From: Melampsora larici-populina 98AG31 | Lineage: Eukaryota > Basidiomycota > Pucciniomycetes > Pucciniales > Melampsoraceae | Direction: 5' to 3' | Length of the DNA: 64,000 nucleotides | NCBI RefSeq assembly: GCF_000204055.1 | Contig: NW_006768821.1 | Span: 380,502-444,501 of the forward strand | Part shown: one piece after another, positions 47,419 through 59,712 of the stretch | How positions within the stretch are numbered: the first letter of the stretch is position 1 | Layout of the letters: each line of letters begins with the position of its first letter | Notes under the pieces: model-generated | Databases searched by the model: none | What the model saw: only the letters and a program-made list of their open reading frames with translations | Told to the model about the DNA's origin: nothing | Translations under genes and position numbers: made by a program

Positions 47419-48534
47419 CACAGGGGCAAAAATTGATGCTCACAACTATGTGAGTGTTGAAATGTTCCTGTTTTGTTCCCATTTGTTTCCCATTTGTTTC
47501 CAATTTGTTTCCCTTTTCTTTCTGCTTGTCACCTGATTACGTGATCATCAGCAACTGAGCAGACAAACTAAGCCTTCCTCAGCCTTTATTCCTGAGCAAC
47601 AAAGTCTGAGGAAGGGCTGATCCATCTGCTCAGCTGATCCTGAGTGGCATTCCCTGGTTCAATAAGTTCCAAGGAATGCCACTAATGTATAGCTTAGGGG
47701 CTGAGCTGAACTGAGTATTCCCTTAGCTAAGTCTCTGAAGCATCCCCCAGACGGATCACAGAGCACCAAGATTTCCTCAAGCTTCATGGCTCTGGAATGA
47801 AGCCTGAGGCCCGTCTGCTTGTTCAACTGAGCTGCTCAGCTATTCCTCAGGGGCATTCCTGAGATCAGAAGGCCCCGGAGGAACTCACTGCTCATTGGCT
47901 GAGGGGCTGCTCATTCTGCTCAGCTGCTCAGCTAGTCCTCAGGGGAATTCCTAGCCGGATCAGAAGGATCCAAAGGATGTCACTGAGTATTGGCTGAGGG
48001 GCTGCTCAGTTGATCTCAGCCCCTCAGTGTGAAAAACTTTATCCGGGGATATCACTGAGGATTAGCTGAGCAACTGAGATAAACTGAGCAGATGGGATGG
48101 CACTTTTATCAGGCTTCATTCCTTAGCAAGGAAGTCTGAGGGAAGTCTGGCCCATCAGTGATCCAGTCAGGGGATGCTACTAAGTATTTGCTGAACAGCT
48201 CAAATGGGACGCCCCTGTGCAGGCTTCTTCACTGAAAAATGAAGCCTCAGGAAGGTATAGTTCATGTGCTCATCTTCATTTTGAACAAATTGCTGAGTAT
48301 TCAGTGACCCATGAGCTGATCCTGAGTACTCATCGGAAATCAGTTATTGCTCATCCAAGATGGAAATGAGCCTTCTCAACGAATGTCAAGTAAAATATAG
48401 CACCACAGGCTGATCACCGGAACACAACCAAGATTTTGAATTGAATCAATCTGAAAGAAAACCAATCTTTTTTGGAGAATTCCAAAAAGTCTACAACGCT
48501 CACATGTATGTGAGTATCTATTTTGGCCCCTGTG
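47419..48534. mobile_element. CACTA-like non-autonomous element with CACAG ends, TSD AAT
   Basis: 1116 bp beginning CACAGGGGCAAAAATTGATG and ending with the inverse of CACAGGGGCCAAAATAGATA. AAT is duplicated at 47416-47418 and 48535-48537. The arms again end in a near-palindrome (GCTCACA...TGTGAG), and the interior carries GTCACTGAGTATTGGCTGAG and CTCAGCTAGTCCTCAGGGG units, as in the element at 13250-14138. No transposase. Confidence 0.87.
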
Positions 48535-48537
48535 AAT

Positions 48538-51076
48538 AGCATCAAACAATCTGAAAAGAGATGTATATAGGATTTTGTTTCTCGATTTCATTTTTTTAAA
48601 GTGATATAGACTATTGCAATATGTTCAACAAAGGTGAAATCTTCGAAAGAATGTCTTCTTGAAATTTATTAAGCTGGTTCTGATATTGCTTGACTATTGG
48701 TCCTAGGCAATATGTGTTTGAAGCGTGTGGATTCACTGAAGTGAGAGATATCAAGCCTAAGCCTTGGACATGGAAACCTCCTTTCATTTCCCTGGCTTTA
48801 TTGTAATGTATTGATGGAAAGATGTCTGAACAAACTAGATGAGCAAGTATGGTTTGGAAAATTTCTCTCAGAAGGGAACAGCAGGTCGTCAAAAGTGTGG
48901 AATGGTACAATATTTATGTGTGGGAATTGGGATTGATTCAGTCATGTGAGAGGCGCAAAGATGCAGAGGTATTTGACGATAAGGTGTTTAAATTGAAGGA
49001 TAAAACCATTAACTAGTTAAGCTACACTTGGATTTTGAGATTTCCCTTGATTACCGTTTATGTATTATCAACTTGAACCTCTTCATAGTTCCTTCATTGG
49101 CCATCTAGCTGGTCTTACTCTTTTCAATTGGCATGAAAAGCATTCCAAATAGTGACTACATACACCAACTCATAGCTTTGGTGTAGTTACATTAATTAAA
49201 CTTCATGTAACACCCTTTCTGTTATTATCAAATGACTTTCAAAGTATTGCCTCAGTGGCTATGGAGGTATATGTAGTCAATTTTTGGAATGCTTTTGTCA
49301 AACTGAAAAATATTACATATGGTATTACGTATGGTTTACTCATCAAGATGAGCCAATATCTGAGCATCTCTGTATGTACATGATGGCTCCCAATCTACCC
49401 ATCCTGTGGCACATATGTAGTGTGGGTGCTATGGCTCAGGTGTGTAGTGATCAATGCTTTATGACCAATTATACTTCCAATCATTTTCCCATGCCCAATT
49501 GAAGGGAAGTTGTTTGATGTTTGCAGTGTTGAGTGAGCTGTCTTTGTCCCAAAAGGTGAGATTTTGATTTTGCAGGGCAGGCAGAACCGGGGTTAACCCC
49601 CTGTAGTAGAGGCAAAAGAAAAGTCATCAATTCCTTTCTGTATGTAAGTCATGTACATGCCTGTTTTTATTTTGCACAGCATAAAAGATACTCCAAGAGG
49701 AAAAAGACATTTGAAATGTATATCTCTTATGATTGGATCCCTTTCACAAAATGAGTTTTTTCTTGATTGCATATGCATAAATGGATTTTAATACATGGTT
49801 TGTAAATTTGATCCTATATATTGTGCTCTATCTCACAAACTCCAATGGGGGTCCATTGAAACAAAAGGAAAGTTAACAATTTTGATAAGATGAAAGATCA
49901 GGTTTCCTACCTACCTAATCCATTGCACAGTATATGGCCGGTTTTCTCTTTTGTTGTGTATGTATCAAATTTGACAAAATGGTGTATGTGTTTTCATCAA
50001 TCTATGAAATTCATCACAGGCTTCTTATTCTTATAAGGTCTTTAAAACTGATCAGATGAAAAAATGATAAATTCACAATTTGTTTTATTGTAAAAAATGG
50101 CCTTTGAAGTTTACTGTTGTAAACAAAAGTGAAACTGGTTTGACAAACTTGATTATAAAGGTTTTCATTCAATGCAAATCATGCTATTTTCCCACTTTTG
50201 TACACACATATATATCATGACAAAAGTGGAATGGACTGGTCATCATATTTGTTCATTTGTTTTTCAAAGATTGAACAGAAAGTTGAATTGGTGTAAAAAT
50301 CATCCTTTCAGCCATGGTAAAAGCATTTTTAAGGGAAAGAACAAACCAAGATAGAACTTATGACATCCTCATAAAAACAGAATAAAGCCAAGGGAGATTC
50401 AAATCACAGTGCCAGCTTTGGAGTTTGACCTCTCCTGAGGATAACAAGTCACTGATTTTACCACGGGCAATGTGATCAAAGTCATCACAATTCCAAGATA
50501 AGCCATCTCTGATCTCCTTCAGAAGGTTCGGCACCCATTCTCATGATATTTTGAACATGCACCGCTTGCGGTGTGTATTGGACGGATTCAAACTGATGTT
50601 CCTGTTCAGACAATATTGTATCGAATTTATGTCAATGGGAACTCAAGTATGTAGAAGAGCAACTGTTACTCAAAAGTACGAGATATTGTGGTACATATCC
50701 GAATTGTATGAGAGATCATAAACATGCGGAGTTTATCTCGCTGCTAAGCCTAACATGGTGTGCACTTCACTCGAAGTTCGGAAGTAAGTTGTACGGTAAT
50801 TTAAAAAAGCGTGGTGTCGAGTCACGTGCTTTTTGCTCAAGAGGAAATCCAAATGGTGATCAAGGTTTCCTGGCCAATTGATAGCAGGCTAGCCACCAAC
50901 TCGGAGGGGTAAGAAAGAGTGATTCTCATTAAAATGATACCATCACCCAATTACAAATGCACACAGCGTAGAAGCTGCTTGATAGCTCAGGACAAATAAA
51001 TTAAGTCGGACAAAAACAAAGCAAAATGGTAAAGATGAATCGAGAACCAATCACCAAAATACCGCGCGAGAGACAT
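48538..51076. other. Intergenic with one small MITE, no gene supported
   Basis: Inverted ends at 49135-49163 (AAAAGCATTCCAAATAGTGA) and 49267-49299 (inverted AAAAGCATTCCAAAAATTGA) define a MITE-like unit of about 165 bp. Its right end and the following 50 bp recur in the same orientation at 63905-64000. The other open frames are short and without motifs. Confidence 0.5.
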
Positions 51077-52922
51077 CTATTCTTCGTTAGAACGACGGAC
51101 TTTCAAAAACCCATTGGAACCACCAAGAGGAAGGATATCAGTGAGTTGCCCAGCTGGTAGGGCGCTCTAAGATTCCAAGAGACCAGAGATGACCAAGACG
51201 GAAGGAGTAGATTGGGTCAGAATTCCATCGAGGTAAAATCATAGGTATGCAAGTAGAACTCAATGATAAATGCAATATGACTAACCGAGAGCAATCCTCT
51301 GGTGTAATGACTGCTGTGCTGTTTGGATTCGTGGCTTGTTGCATCAGTGACCTCACCGCTATCACCCGTCGGTGAGGCACCCATTCCAGGCATTCCAGAC
51401 ATTCCAGACATTCCAGACATTCCAGGGATACCAGGCATACCAGGCAGTCCAGGCAGTCCAGGCATACCACGGGCTCCACCCATACCGGGCATACCGAGCA
51501 TTCCAGGTAGTTTGGGCTTTTTACTCAATCCACCCATCGGTGAAACGCCCATGCCACCGATCAATGGTAAGCCAGGCATTCCACCTATCATTGGTGCAGA
51601 ACTCATTGGAGAAGTGGCAGAACCGGAATCGTATTCCTGAGTCTTGGAAGAGTGCTGAAGCAGATAAAATGATCCAGTCACACTCAGAGATCTACGCGAG
51701 TACAAAGGGTTAAAATATAGAGAACTCACGGAAGGTGCATATCCTTTGTGCTTCCCACTCTTTCTACCAGTCGGTGAAGCGTCCGTTCCATCCATTGATG
51801 GTGAGTCAGACGATTCATCTTCCTGGGGTGAATCACTCGTTGGCGAAGTGGCAGAATCGGAATCGGAATCCTCAGTCTTGGAAGAGTGCTGAAGCAGATA
51901 AATTATGTAGTCACACTCAGAGATCTACGCGAGTACAATGGGTCAAAATATAGAGAACTCACGGAAGGTGCGTATCCTTTGTGCTTCCCACTCTTTCCAC
52001 CAGTCGGTGAAGCGTCCGTTCCATCCATTGATGGTGAGTCAGACGATTCATCTTCCTGGGGTGAATCACTCGTTGGCGAAGTGGCAGAATCGGAATCGTA
52101 ATCCTCAGTCTTGGAAGAGTGCTGAAGCAGATAAAATGAGGTAGTTACACTCAGAGATCTACGCGTGTACCAAGAGTCAAAATATAGAGAACTCACGGAG
52201 GGTGTATATCCTCGCTTTAAAAGACTGCCTAAGAGGCCATCATCCTGCGACTCCTTCTTGACCTAGCGATATGAGATGCAAAGGAATATCAATATGATTG
52301 CAGTGCTCCATGGAAAGTGATGGAATGAAGATGAGCTTGAACTGACTTTGTGGGACGATTCGCGTGGGTCAGTGTCCACATCAACACTCAGAAGGCTATC
52401 GTCATTCTGCGTTTTATAGAGAAATTCAACATCAGGGTCGGGAACGATCAAAGTGCGAAAGAGTCAGAAAGATACTACTCACATGATCGGATGAGAGTAA
52501 ACCTCTCTTCAACAACGCATCAGTGTCGTCGGTTTCATCACCTTCGTCGGTGTCATCAGCTTCATCGGCACCATCGGTTTCAGCTTCTTGACCACCAGTG
52601 AGATCAGTTGGGACGATGTTCCCAAGTAGACCCTCAGGGATAGTGGCCCTAAAAGATATGAAGGAAATACAAATGATCAATACCACTTCAGTCAGCATAC
52701 ATGATCAGCAATTCATCAGGTTTGGCACAAGAATGTTATGAAATTTACAATGAGCCAACATCAGGAATCATACCATCAGCTCCGGCTTGCGCAGCTGAGA
52801 GATAAAGGAAATAAAACAGATCAGTAATCGCATAATAAGACTTGGGAATTGTAGATTAAAGATAACAATTACGTACCAAGCGCGATAGCAATTGTGCAAA
52901 GGGTAATAAAGTAAGTATTCAT
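51077..52922 (-). CDS. Secreted modular repeat protein with basic processing-like motifs, nine exons
   Basis: Predicted 386-residue secreted protein. Exons: 52922-52877, 52794-52749, 52648-52483, 52406-52347, 52262-52197, 52121-51963, 51888-51730, 51654-51286, 51166-51077; all GT-AG, phases consistent, and exons 4-9 begin and end in phase 0. Residues 1-19 (MNTYFITLCTIAIALAAQA) form a signal peptide. Acidic Ser/Asp-rich modules end in short basic-then-aliphatic motifs: LLKRGLLSSDH (exon 3), LLKRGYTPS (exon 5), GKHKGYAPS (exons 6 and 7), YTRGLLS (exon 8), KVRRSNEE (exon 9). KR and RR are typical Kex2 sites, so the design resembles Kex2-processed repeat proteins. Exons 6 and 7 are nearly identical over 53 residues, as are their introns. 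Exon 8 adds a Gly-Met-Pro collagen-like tract (GMPGLPGLPGMPGIPGMSGM). It may be a cell-surface protein or effector candidate; the function is unknown. Confidence 0.83.
51654..52196 (-). repeat. Tandem intron-plus-exon duplication (about 233-bp unit)
   Basis: Units 52196-51963 and 51962-51730 each hold a 74-75-bp intron and a 159-bp exon and are nearly identical, intron included. The next intron (51729-51655) and the first 40 bp of exon 8 continue the pattern. Similarity of introns as well as exons shows recent duplication by unequal exchange. Confidence 0.93.
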
Positions 52923-54854
52923 AATTGAATTGATGAAATAAAAGGAATGGGGTTGTTTGGAAGTAAGAAGTATGAGTAACTATTGAAGGACTGGTCCGCG
53001 ATGAGGGAAAGATAAAAGTGGTGAGGTCTTTGTATTTATACCCTCTCAATGACATCTAGCTCAACTTAGGCGGTCAATCTTGCTGGATCCATAGCTTGGT
53101 GAAAAGGCACAGGCTCTTAATTGGGGCGTGTATTGGTCGGATCAAATACGTATTTCCATAAGCGAGATGGCATAGCTATGAGCTTAGGCTATTGGGAAAA
53201 GATGACTCAATTCCGGGAGTTTACTATTTCTTCCCAGGAAAATAGCTAGACTTGTTAGGCATTTCCTTGCTCATGAGTCATTCGAAAGAAGATTGTAGGC
53301 AACATATTAATTCAAGCTATGGCTCTTTCGAATCTCAGTCCAGGAAGGTCTCTTAGTGCTTTGAAGGCAAGAAAAACAGTACAGCGGTCTGAATCTTCAT
53401 ATTAAAATGATGACACTGTCAAATCTCTGGTGATTCGAAAAATCTAAAAGGGATATGTGCGATGAATCTTACAACTTGAGCGATATATAGATCAGCGAAA
53501 AGGTCTTACGGAAAATATTCAGGTGAGACAATCTCCCAGTCAAAATTTTTCATTCGACTGAAACCGCTTTCAGTGAATCTCTGAGCTGGTGTGCAAAGTG
53601 GAGTTTGTTTTTAGAAATTCCTCATGGCTCATCATTGAATTTTGACGTCCTGGTCTTCTATCCTAATCAGAACGAAAATGAAACTGACATCATACTAATA
53701 GGGCAGATCCCGTTCAACTTCTATCAACTCATTCTACGTACACGCAAGACCTTGAGTTGAAGACTACCATGTTATCCTATCAGTTCATATCTAGTTCCAA
53801 GTTATGGAATACAACTGGGTCAATTAATCTTACAATCATCAAAGGCAAACGTTCTCTACAATGCAGTAGGAAATTCCGTGTAGTTCATACTTGGGTCGTC
53901 ATGGATGTTTAAAGCAAAAGAAAGGGACATCTGATCTTAAAATTCCTATTTTACAAACCAGTTCTCACTTGATACTGAAAACTGCAAATCCACTCAAAGC
54001 CATGGATTTTGATTGTAGCCATCTCACCAAAGTTTGGGTGTCAATCTGTTCACTTATTCCTATTTATTTTGTCTTTCTACCTTTCGATGTGACCTTAGGT
54101 GTCTCTCTAGCTTATCAACCATATTGCATCCACTTCATGATAGTGAAAAGTTCTATCAAGCTCTGTGATCAATCATCATGTTCTGAATTATATGAAATCC
54201 GTCAATCTTGTTAGTGGTCTTCAAGACTGTTCCAAAGCCCTGGATTCTCACATGATCATCCAACACCTACACTTAAAGATGTTATCCTTTTCAGCTTTAT
54301 TATCCCAATCAGTAATACCAAGCCTAATGCCTCATCAAGGAAAATTTTATCTGAACAAATAATCTGATAAAGTCACAAAAACCTATTTCTTTGCAAAAAA
54401 AAGGATAAGAATCAAACCAAAAAGAAATGTACTATTAAGTTTAATACATTGAATGATCAGTCTGGGTAGGATTATAGGATCTGAAACCAAATAATTATAT
54501 TTGGAACAGAAATGAAAATATGTGTAATTAATTAAAACAAGTTCTTTGATGGAGTCAGAAGAAAACTTTTGATCTTGTACCACTTAAAATAACCAGATAT
54601 TAATTGAATAAAACTTCTACAAAGGTTCAACTTATATTTAGTCCTAGTCTTAGAAAATGAAGGCACCATTATTTTGATTAAAAAAGATGTGAATGAAGAG
54701 AACAGTTTTGATTGATTATTCCAAATACGGCATTGGTAAGGAAGATTTGACTATTATACCTTTTCTTGTATACTTTACTTTGGGTTTTGGATCCCTAGAT
54801 CTTTATGAATCTGATGACAAAAAGATCTAGGTTGATATGCATAATAATCATGGT

Positions 54855-54960
54855 CCTCAAACCTGTGCAAAAACCCTGTGCAAGCTCTGTGTCAGTTCTA
54901 TTCATGCCTTGCACAGAATTTTCACAAAACTTGCACAAAGGTTTGCACAGGTTTAAGTAC
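54855..54960. mobile_element. Small palindromic MITE with AAACCTGTGCAAA arms
   Basis: The left arm AAACCTGTGCAAA...CTGTGCAAG is mirrored by CTTGCACAAAGGTTTGCACAGGTTT on the right. About 105 bp, no coding capacity, boundaries approximate. Confidence 0.55.
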
Positions 54961-55411
54961 CATAAAGATTTGAACTCTATAATTGATTAAACCATCAGAT
55001 TTGATAGGTTCTAGTATGAATATAGCTTTATGAAAGTGTTACATGAGTTATGGTCAGATTATATTGGGATAGATTGATATTCCAAGGAGATAGATGATCA
55101 TGTATGTTTGATCATAAAGTATGAGTTTGTGTTTGAGTATTTTTTGATAGAATATGTTAAACTTCTTTCAGTTAATATATTGCTATTTTTTGAATGTGGA
55201 ATCTTATGAAGGTATCTTTGGCTTCTTTAAGTTCCTATTATATATTTATTCACAAGTCTAAGAAATTGAGTTTAAGAAATTTGATCATGATCATTGATCT
55301 AAAAACAAAATGAGAGATTCTTGAAAACTTTAAAAGATTAGAGGATTGGATTATGAATATCTTTTTTTTTGATTTGATAAAACCAGATGAATATGTGGAT
55401 ATTTGTATTAG

Positions 55412-55729
55412 ATCAACACTGAGAATGCTACAGCACGCTACCATATGTTTTGTGTGTAGCGTGGCTGTATGCAGTTAACAAGAATCTGACCTTTATGATA
55501 GTGTAGCTTGTCAAGTTACGCTACACTACAAGCTACTGTCGCTGATTTTTGTGCCTCTACACTACACTACAGGGCCAAAATTTGATTAGCTGGAGATTTC
55601 CTGGTACTCTGCATAGGGTAGCTAGACTTCATTCATGCTGATTCATGTTAGCTGTAGCTTAGAAGCATGTTTTTAGCTACACTATCTTACGTTATCAGCT
55701 ACAGTTAGATTAGCTGCCTCAGTGTTGAT
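55412..55729. mobile_element. MITE with perfect 12-bp ends ATCAACACTGAG
   Basis: ATCAACACTGAG at 55412-55423 is exactly inverted at 55718-55729. The interior is rich in GTAGC and GCTAC words (for example TGTAGCTTG, TACGCTACACTACAAGCTAC). No target duplication is evident. Confidence 0.75.
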
Positions 55730-56085
55730 TGGATGAAATGTGGTGTAGATTCAGTATCTAATATGAAAGTTTTATAAGAGTTTGGGCTCATTGGAAATGG
55801 TTTTTCTGATGACTAATTAGTAAGTGTAAGGACCAGCGTGGGAATGAGAGATGCAAGAGAAGGCTACGAGTGATCTGGTACTATAACTAGATTGCTAAGT
55901 GAGGAACAATGCCTGCTGCTCATGGGCGCCACGGCTATGCTCTACGTACATGTCATGTAAGTGTAAATACAGGTGTCACTAATGGGATCATAACAGTAAG
56001 TGATTGTAAAAGAAAAGCAAATAAAAGAGAATGTTTTGTTCACTCATTTCATAACCAGTCTTTTTGAAATCTTTTCAATTGGAAT

Positions 56086-56562
56086 TAACACCGCGGGAAT
56101 TAACTCGTTTGAAACCCGAATGAGTGAAATTTCGGTGTCCGGGTTCGAAATTTCCTCGAATCAAGAAACTCGTTCACAACTCGTTAGCAATAGGTTTGCC
56201 AATTTCCCTCGGGCTGTAGTAGTACTCTGTACTCTGCTGGCCCCGTGTATGTACAGTCACATGATACAACAACAAACCCTTTCACCATTCCTCACCTTCA
56301 CCTTCATTTGTAAAGCCTTGATCAACCATGAAAGAAGAAAGGAGTTGGGTGGGGACATGATGAGGGGTGAGATACTTGAACGGTTGGAATTGGAGGTTTT
56401 GAAAGTGCTGTGTATGTGTATGTAGTATGTAGTGTACTCGAGGGAAATTGGCGAACGTAATGTTAACGAGTTGTGAACGAGTTTCTCGATTTGAGGAAAT
56501 TTTGAACCCGGACACCAAAATTCCGCTCATTCGGGTTTCAAACAAGTTAATTCCTGCGGTGT
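56086..56562. mobile_element. MITE with about 130-bp inverted arms
   Basis: The left arm starts ACACCGCGGGAATTAACTCG and the inverted right arm ACACCGCAGGAATTAACTTG; both continue through GTTTGAAACCCGAATGAG, GTGTCCGGGTTC and CTCGTTCACAACTCGTTA to CCAATTTCCCTCG. The spacer of about 220 bp has no gene; mirror-image frames in the arms are ignored. Confidence 0.85.
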
Positions 56563-57712
56563 AACTTCATGACCTATACTCACTGAAGAAAACTTTATTA
56601 ATTGACTTCACATCCTTAGTCAAAGGTGAAAAAGCATAGATATTAAACATCACCTTTCAAAAAAACCATTGATGTACATAAGTTCATACTTGAGATCTTG
56701 TGGGTCTCAATTCTGAAAGTTAGAGAGGTTTCCTAATGAATTAGAAAACTGAAGTGACCAAGAAGTGAATTTGAAGCTTTGTGAGTAACAGTTGATGAAT
56801 TTTGCTGAAACATACCATTACCTCTGTTTCTTCATTCTAGAACCAATTCATCATCTTTATCAGTAGTACTACTGCTTAAAGTGTGGTACCTGATTTGTTT
56901 TATTCCTCAAAGCTACAAAGTGATGAAAGAATGTGGTAAGAACTTGTAAAAGGAACTCTGGAGAGCTGGGTATGAAAGTGATGAGAGAAAGACTTCTTGA
57001 AACCTTCTCAGTGAGCCATTCCAGTGACTCAGAAGTCAAAATCAAATCAAACTCTTTTCAATAGTTGTGTTGCTTTTGTATTTTGTGAAGTTGTTGTTTT
57101 TGAAACTGATTGAGGAGTGTTGATGGTTAAAAGAAACAGAATGAGGTTTATAATCTTTTGAAAGGTCACAGAACCTAGGATGATAAATAATTCTGATCAA
57201 AACAAACCCACTAGCTTTTACAACTTGAGATGATGCAAGGGTCCAGAAGACACTTGAAAGTTGACCATGATTTATGAAAAAAGAGATAAAAGGTTTTAAT
57301 GAATTTGAGTCAAAGATTGATATAATAACATGATTAAACTTGACCCTTTTTATTTTGGACGAATTTGAATTTGATGAAACAGCAAAGAATTGAATTGCGA
57401 ATGTGGTATATAGTTTGTAAATACAGTTCAGTTTAAGATTCCAAGAATAGCCAAGAAACAGTTCAGAATCCAGACTTTCACAGCAATTGAGTTGAGTTGA
57501 ATTTAAAATTAAAAATAAAAAAAAATAAAAAAAATAAAAAAAACAAAATCTAAATCCAATTCGAATCGTAACAAGATATCCCAATCACTTGAAACTCAAA
57601 ACAATCACTCACTCACTCTCAACACAGCACAGCACAGCACAGCACAACTCATTCCAACCCAATCGAAAACCAAGTTCAACTTCAAAACCAAACAGCAACA
57701 ATCCAACATCAG

Positions 57713-59712
57713 ATGAACTTATCAGCTTTCATTCATCGTAATGTAATCCTCAACCACAACCACACTTATCATCCCAAACCCAATCCAAACTAACTAATGA
57801 ATCCAATCCCAACAGACATTCTTTCTAATCCCAGAATCAAAACACGCCAGAGCATTTCTCCTAGTGACGATTATCGAATCATTTATCAATATCACCTTAG
57901 AAGCAATCATCATTGGAAGAACAGATTTATTAAAATCATTATTAGATGCTAAAGCTAGAACACCTTTAGCTGTTTATCTTGCGATCTTTATCTTGGCTCA
58001 TCTTTTTCAATTGTTTTTGGCTCATGATGCTTTAAGACAAAAAAATACAATTCAACTTATTGGTTTGTGTTGGTTTAATTTGGCTTTCTTGGTTTATGCT
58101 GTCATTCAGGTTGGTGAAATCTCTTTTCTCGTTTTTGATGGTTTATTGGTTTGGTTGGGTTGGAACGAAGAAGGGGTTCATTAGGAAAAGGGTTTGGGTT
58201 GGTTTATTAAAATGGTCGTTATATTTGATCACATTATTATGCATCAGTCGGTTTGATCAAGATGAAGGATTTCAAAACACACTTCTTTTGGAATCAACAC
58301 TTCAAAACCTTTAATTGAACTCATACAAACACTCATACTTCTCAACAATCAACAATTACGAAACGACTCACCAACCCAGACTCCGAATCATCAAACACAT
58401 CCTATCTGACCCCATCCCTCCCAACCCTTTCAAAACCCCAACCAAAAACCTTCATCCACCATTTCTTCCTCATACTAATGTCCAAATGATTGTTTCTCCG
58501 TTTTCCGAAATAGGTACCTGAAATCAAAGAAATCGAAGAAGTAGGAAAACAAACCACACCGAACGAAGACCCCTCAAACGGATCATCTACAATCCTCTTA
58601 CTAGCCATTCCAGCTGTCATTACGATTTCTGAATTAGGATTTATTTATTTACTTTGGTATTTGTTTAGAGAGTTTGGTTGGCAAGTTTATAAACAAATCG
58701 GAGCTGATCGTAGACTTAAAAGGATGTATTTCATTTATCAAAGTGAGTTGACCCCCCCCAAAAAAAAAAGAATCGATTCTGGTTTCTATTGTTAATTATC
58801 AACCCTAAAGAATTCAAAACCAATACTAACAATTTTTCTTTTCTTTTTTTTTTCGTTTCAATTCAGTTTTCATCTGTGTACTTAAATTTGATTATTTCTT
58901 TTTCTTTGCATTCTCATTACAATTAGTTTTATTAGTTCCATCTGTTAGTAATCTAGAAAAGATCTTAACGATCATTGCCTTACCCTTAACGTTGGTGTTA
59001 TTAGTCTTGGGTTATATTAGTGTAAGAAAAGAATCAGATTGGAGTATGGTGTCTTTTCAGATCGGTTTGGTTTCTGGGGCTGGGTATTTTGTTTATAAAG
59101 TATGTCATCATTCTCGATTTCTTTTGGTTCTTGGTTTGGATGTTGATTTTTTTTTGGTTTGGGTTGGTTTAGCTTTTTAGGATTTGGCAGGGTAGAGATG
59201 ATCCACTTTCTTATCAAAGTGTATTTAAATCTCTTACAGTGTTTTGTAAGTTTTTGTTTTTTTCTCTTGAATCATTTAGATTTTCAATTTCGAATTACTT
59301 ATTGGTATCATGATTGGGTTTGGGATCTTTTTTTTTTCGAAAGCGGTTTCATGTTTGTTATACGCAATTGTGACTTCGATTATTGGAATAATTTGTTACA
59401 GAAACTTTGGAAACGGATTGAAAACTTCAAGTAAGCTTTTTCTCTTTTCCCCAACCCACCACGAAAAAAAGGGAAACCAAGTTAAGATTGAGTTTTTTTT
59501 GGGGGGAATTAAAAGTGAATCGAAGGAAAAACGGAGAGAATTTAGATTCATTAGGAATGCATTATAATCTAGATTCGACTTCTACAATCGATCAATCTAA
59601 ATCTAATAAATCTTCAAGTAAACTACATTTACCTAGAAGACATCATGATCCCAATTCGGCAGCAGGGAATGGGGCAGTCGAATGGAGTGCAAATCGAATG
59701 TCAATTGATTAA
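57713..59712 (+). CDS. UPF0658-type Golgi membrane protein, seven exons
   Basis: Predicted 399-residue multi-pass membrane protein. Exons: 57713-57742, 57816-58109, 58514-58742, 58867-59099, 59173-59238, 59280-59430, 59516-59712; phases agree throughout. The pattern FILAHLFQLFLAHDALRQKN, TIQLIGLCWFNLAFLVYAVIQ, then GYFVYKLFRIWQ and FKSLT is typical of the UPF0658 family (Golgi apparatus membrane protein; molecular function unknown). Seven or so hydrophobic segments lie between residues 20 and 320, followed by a basic, Ser-rich cytosolic tail (SSSKLHLPRRHHDP). The intron after VYAVIQ is long (404 nt) and the one at 59239-59279 is short (41 nt) with the weak donor GTGTTT; a GTAAGT six bases on breaks the frame. 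These two junctions are the least certain. Confidence 0.82.

Larger units (their letters stand above)
52923..57712. other. Intergenic with three MITE-like units, no gene supported
   Basis: 52923-53100 is the upstream region of the secreted-protein gene. MITE-like units follow at 54855-54960, 55412-55729 and 56086-56562. A 107-codon frame at 53891-54214 has no motif. A CACAG microsatellite (57623-57645) lies in the probable 5' UTR of the next gene. Confidence 0.5.

Noticed and set aside
51323..51713. Plus-strand Pro/Ile-rich and Gln-rich frames of 105-113 codons
   Set aside because: They are antisense shadows of exon 8 of the secreted repeat gene.
53891..54214. 107-codon frame as a gene
   Set aside because: No motif, no convincing promoter context and composition like surrounding non-coding DNA.
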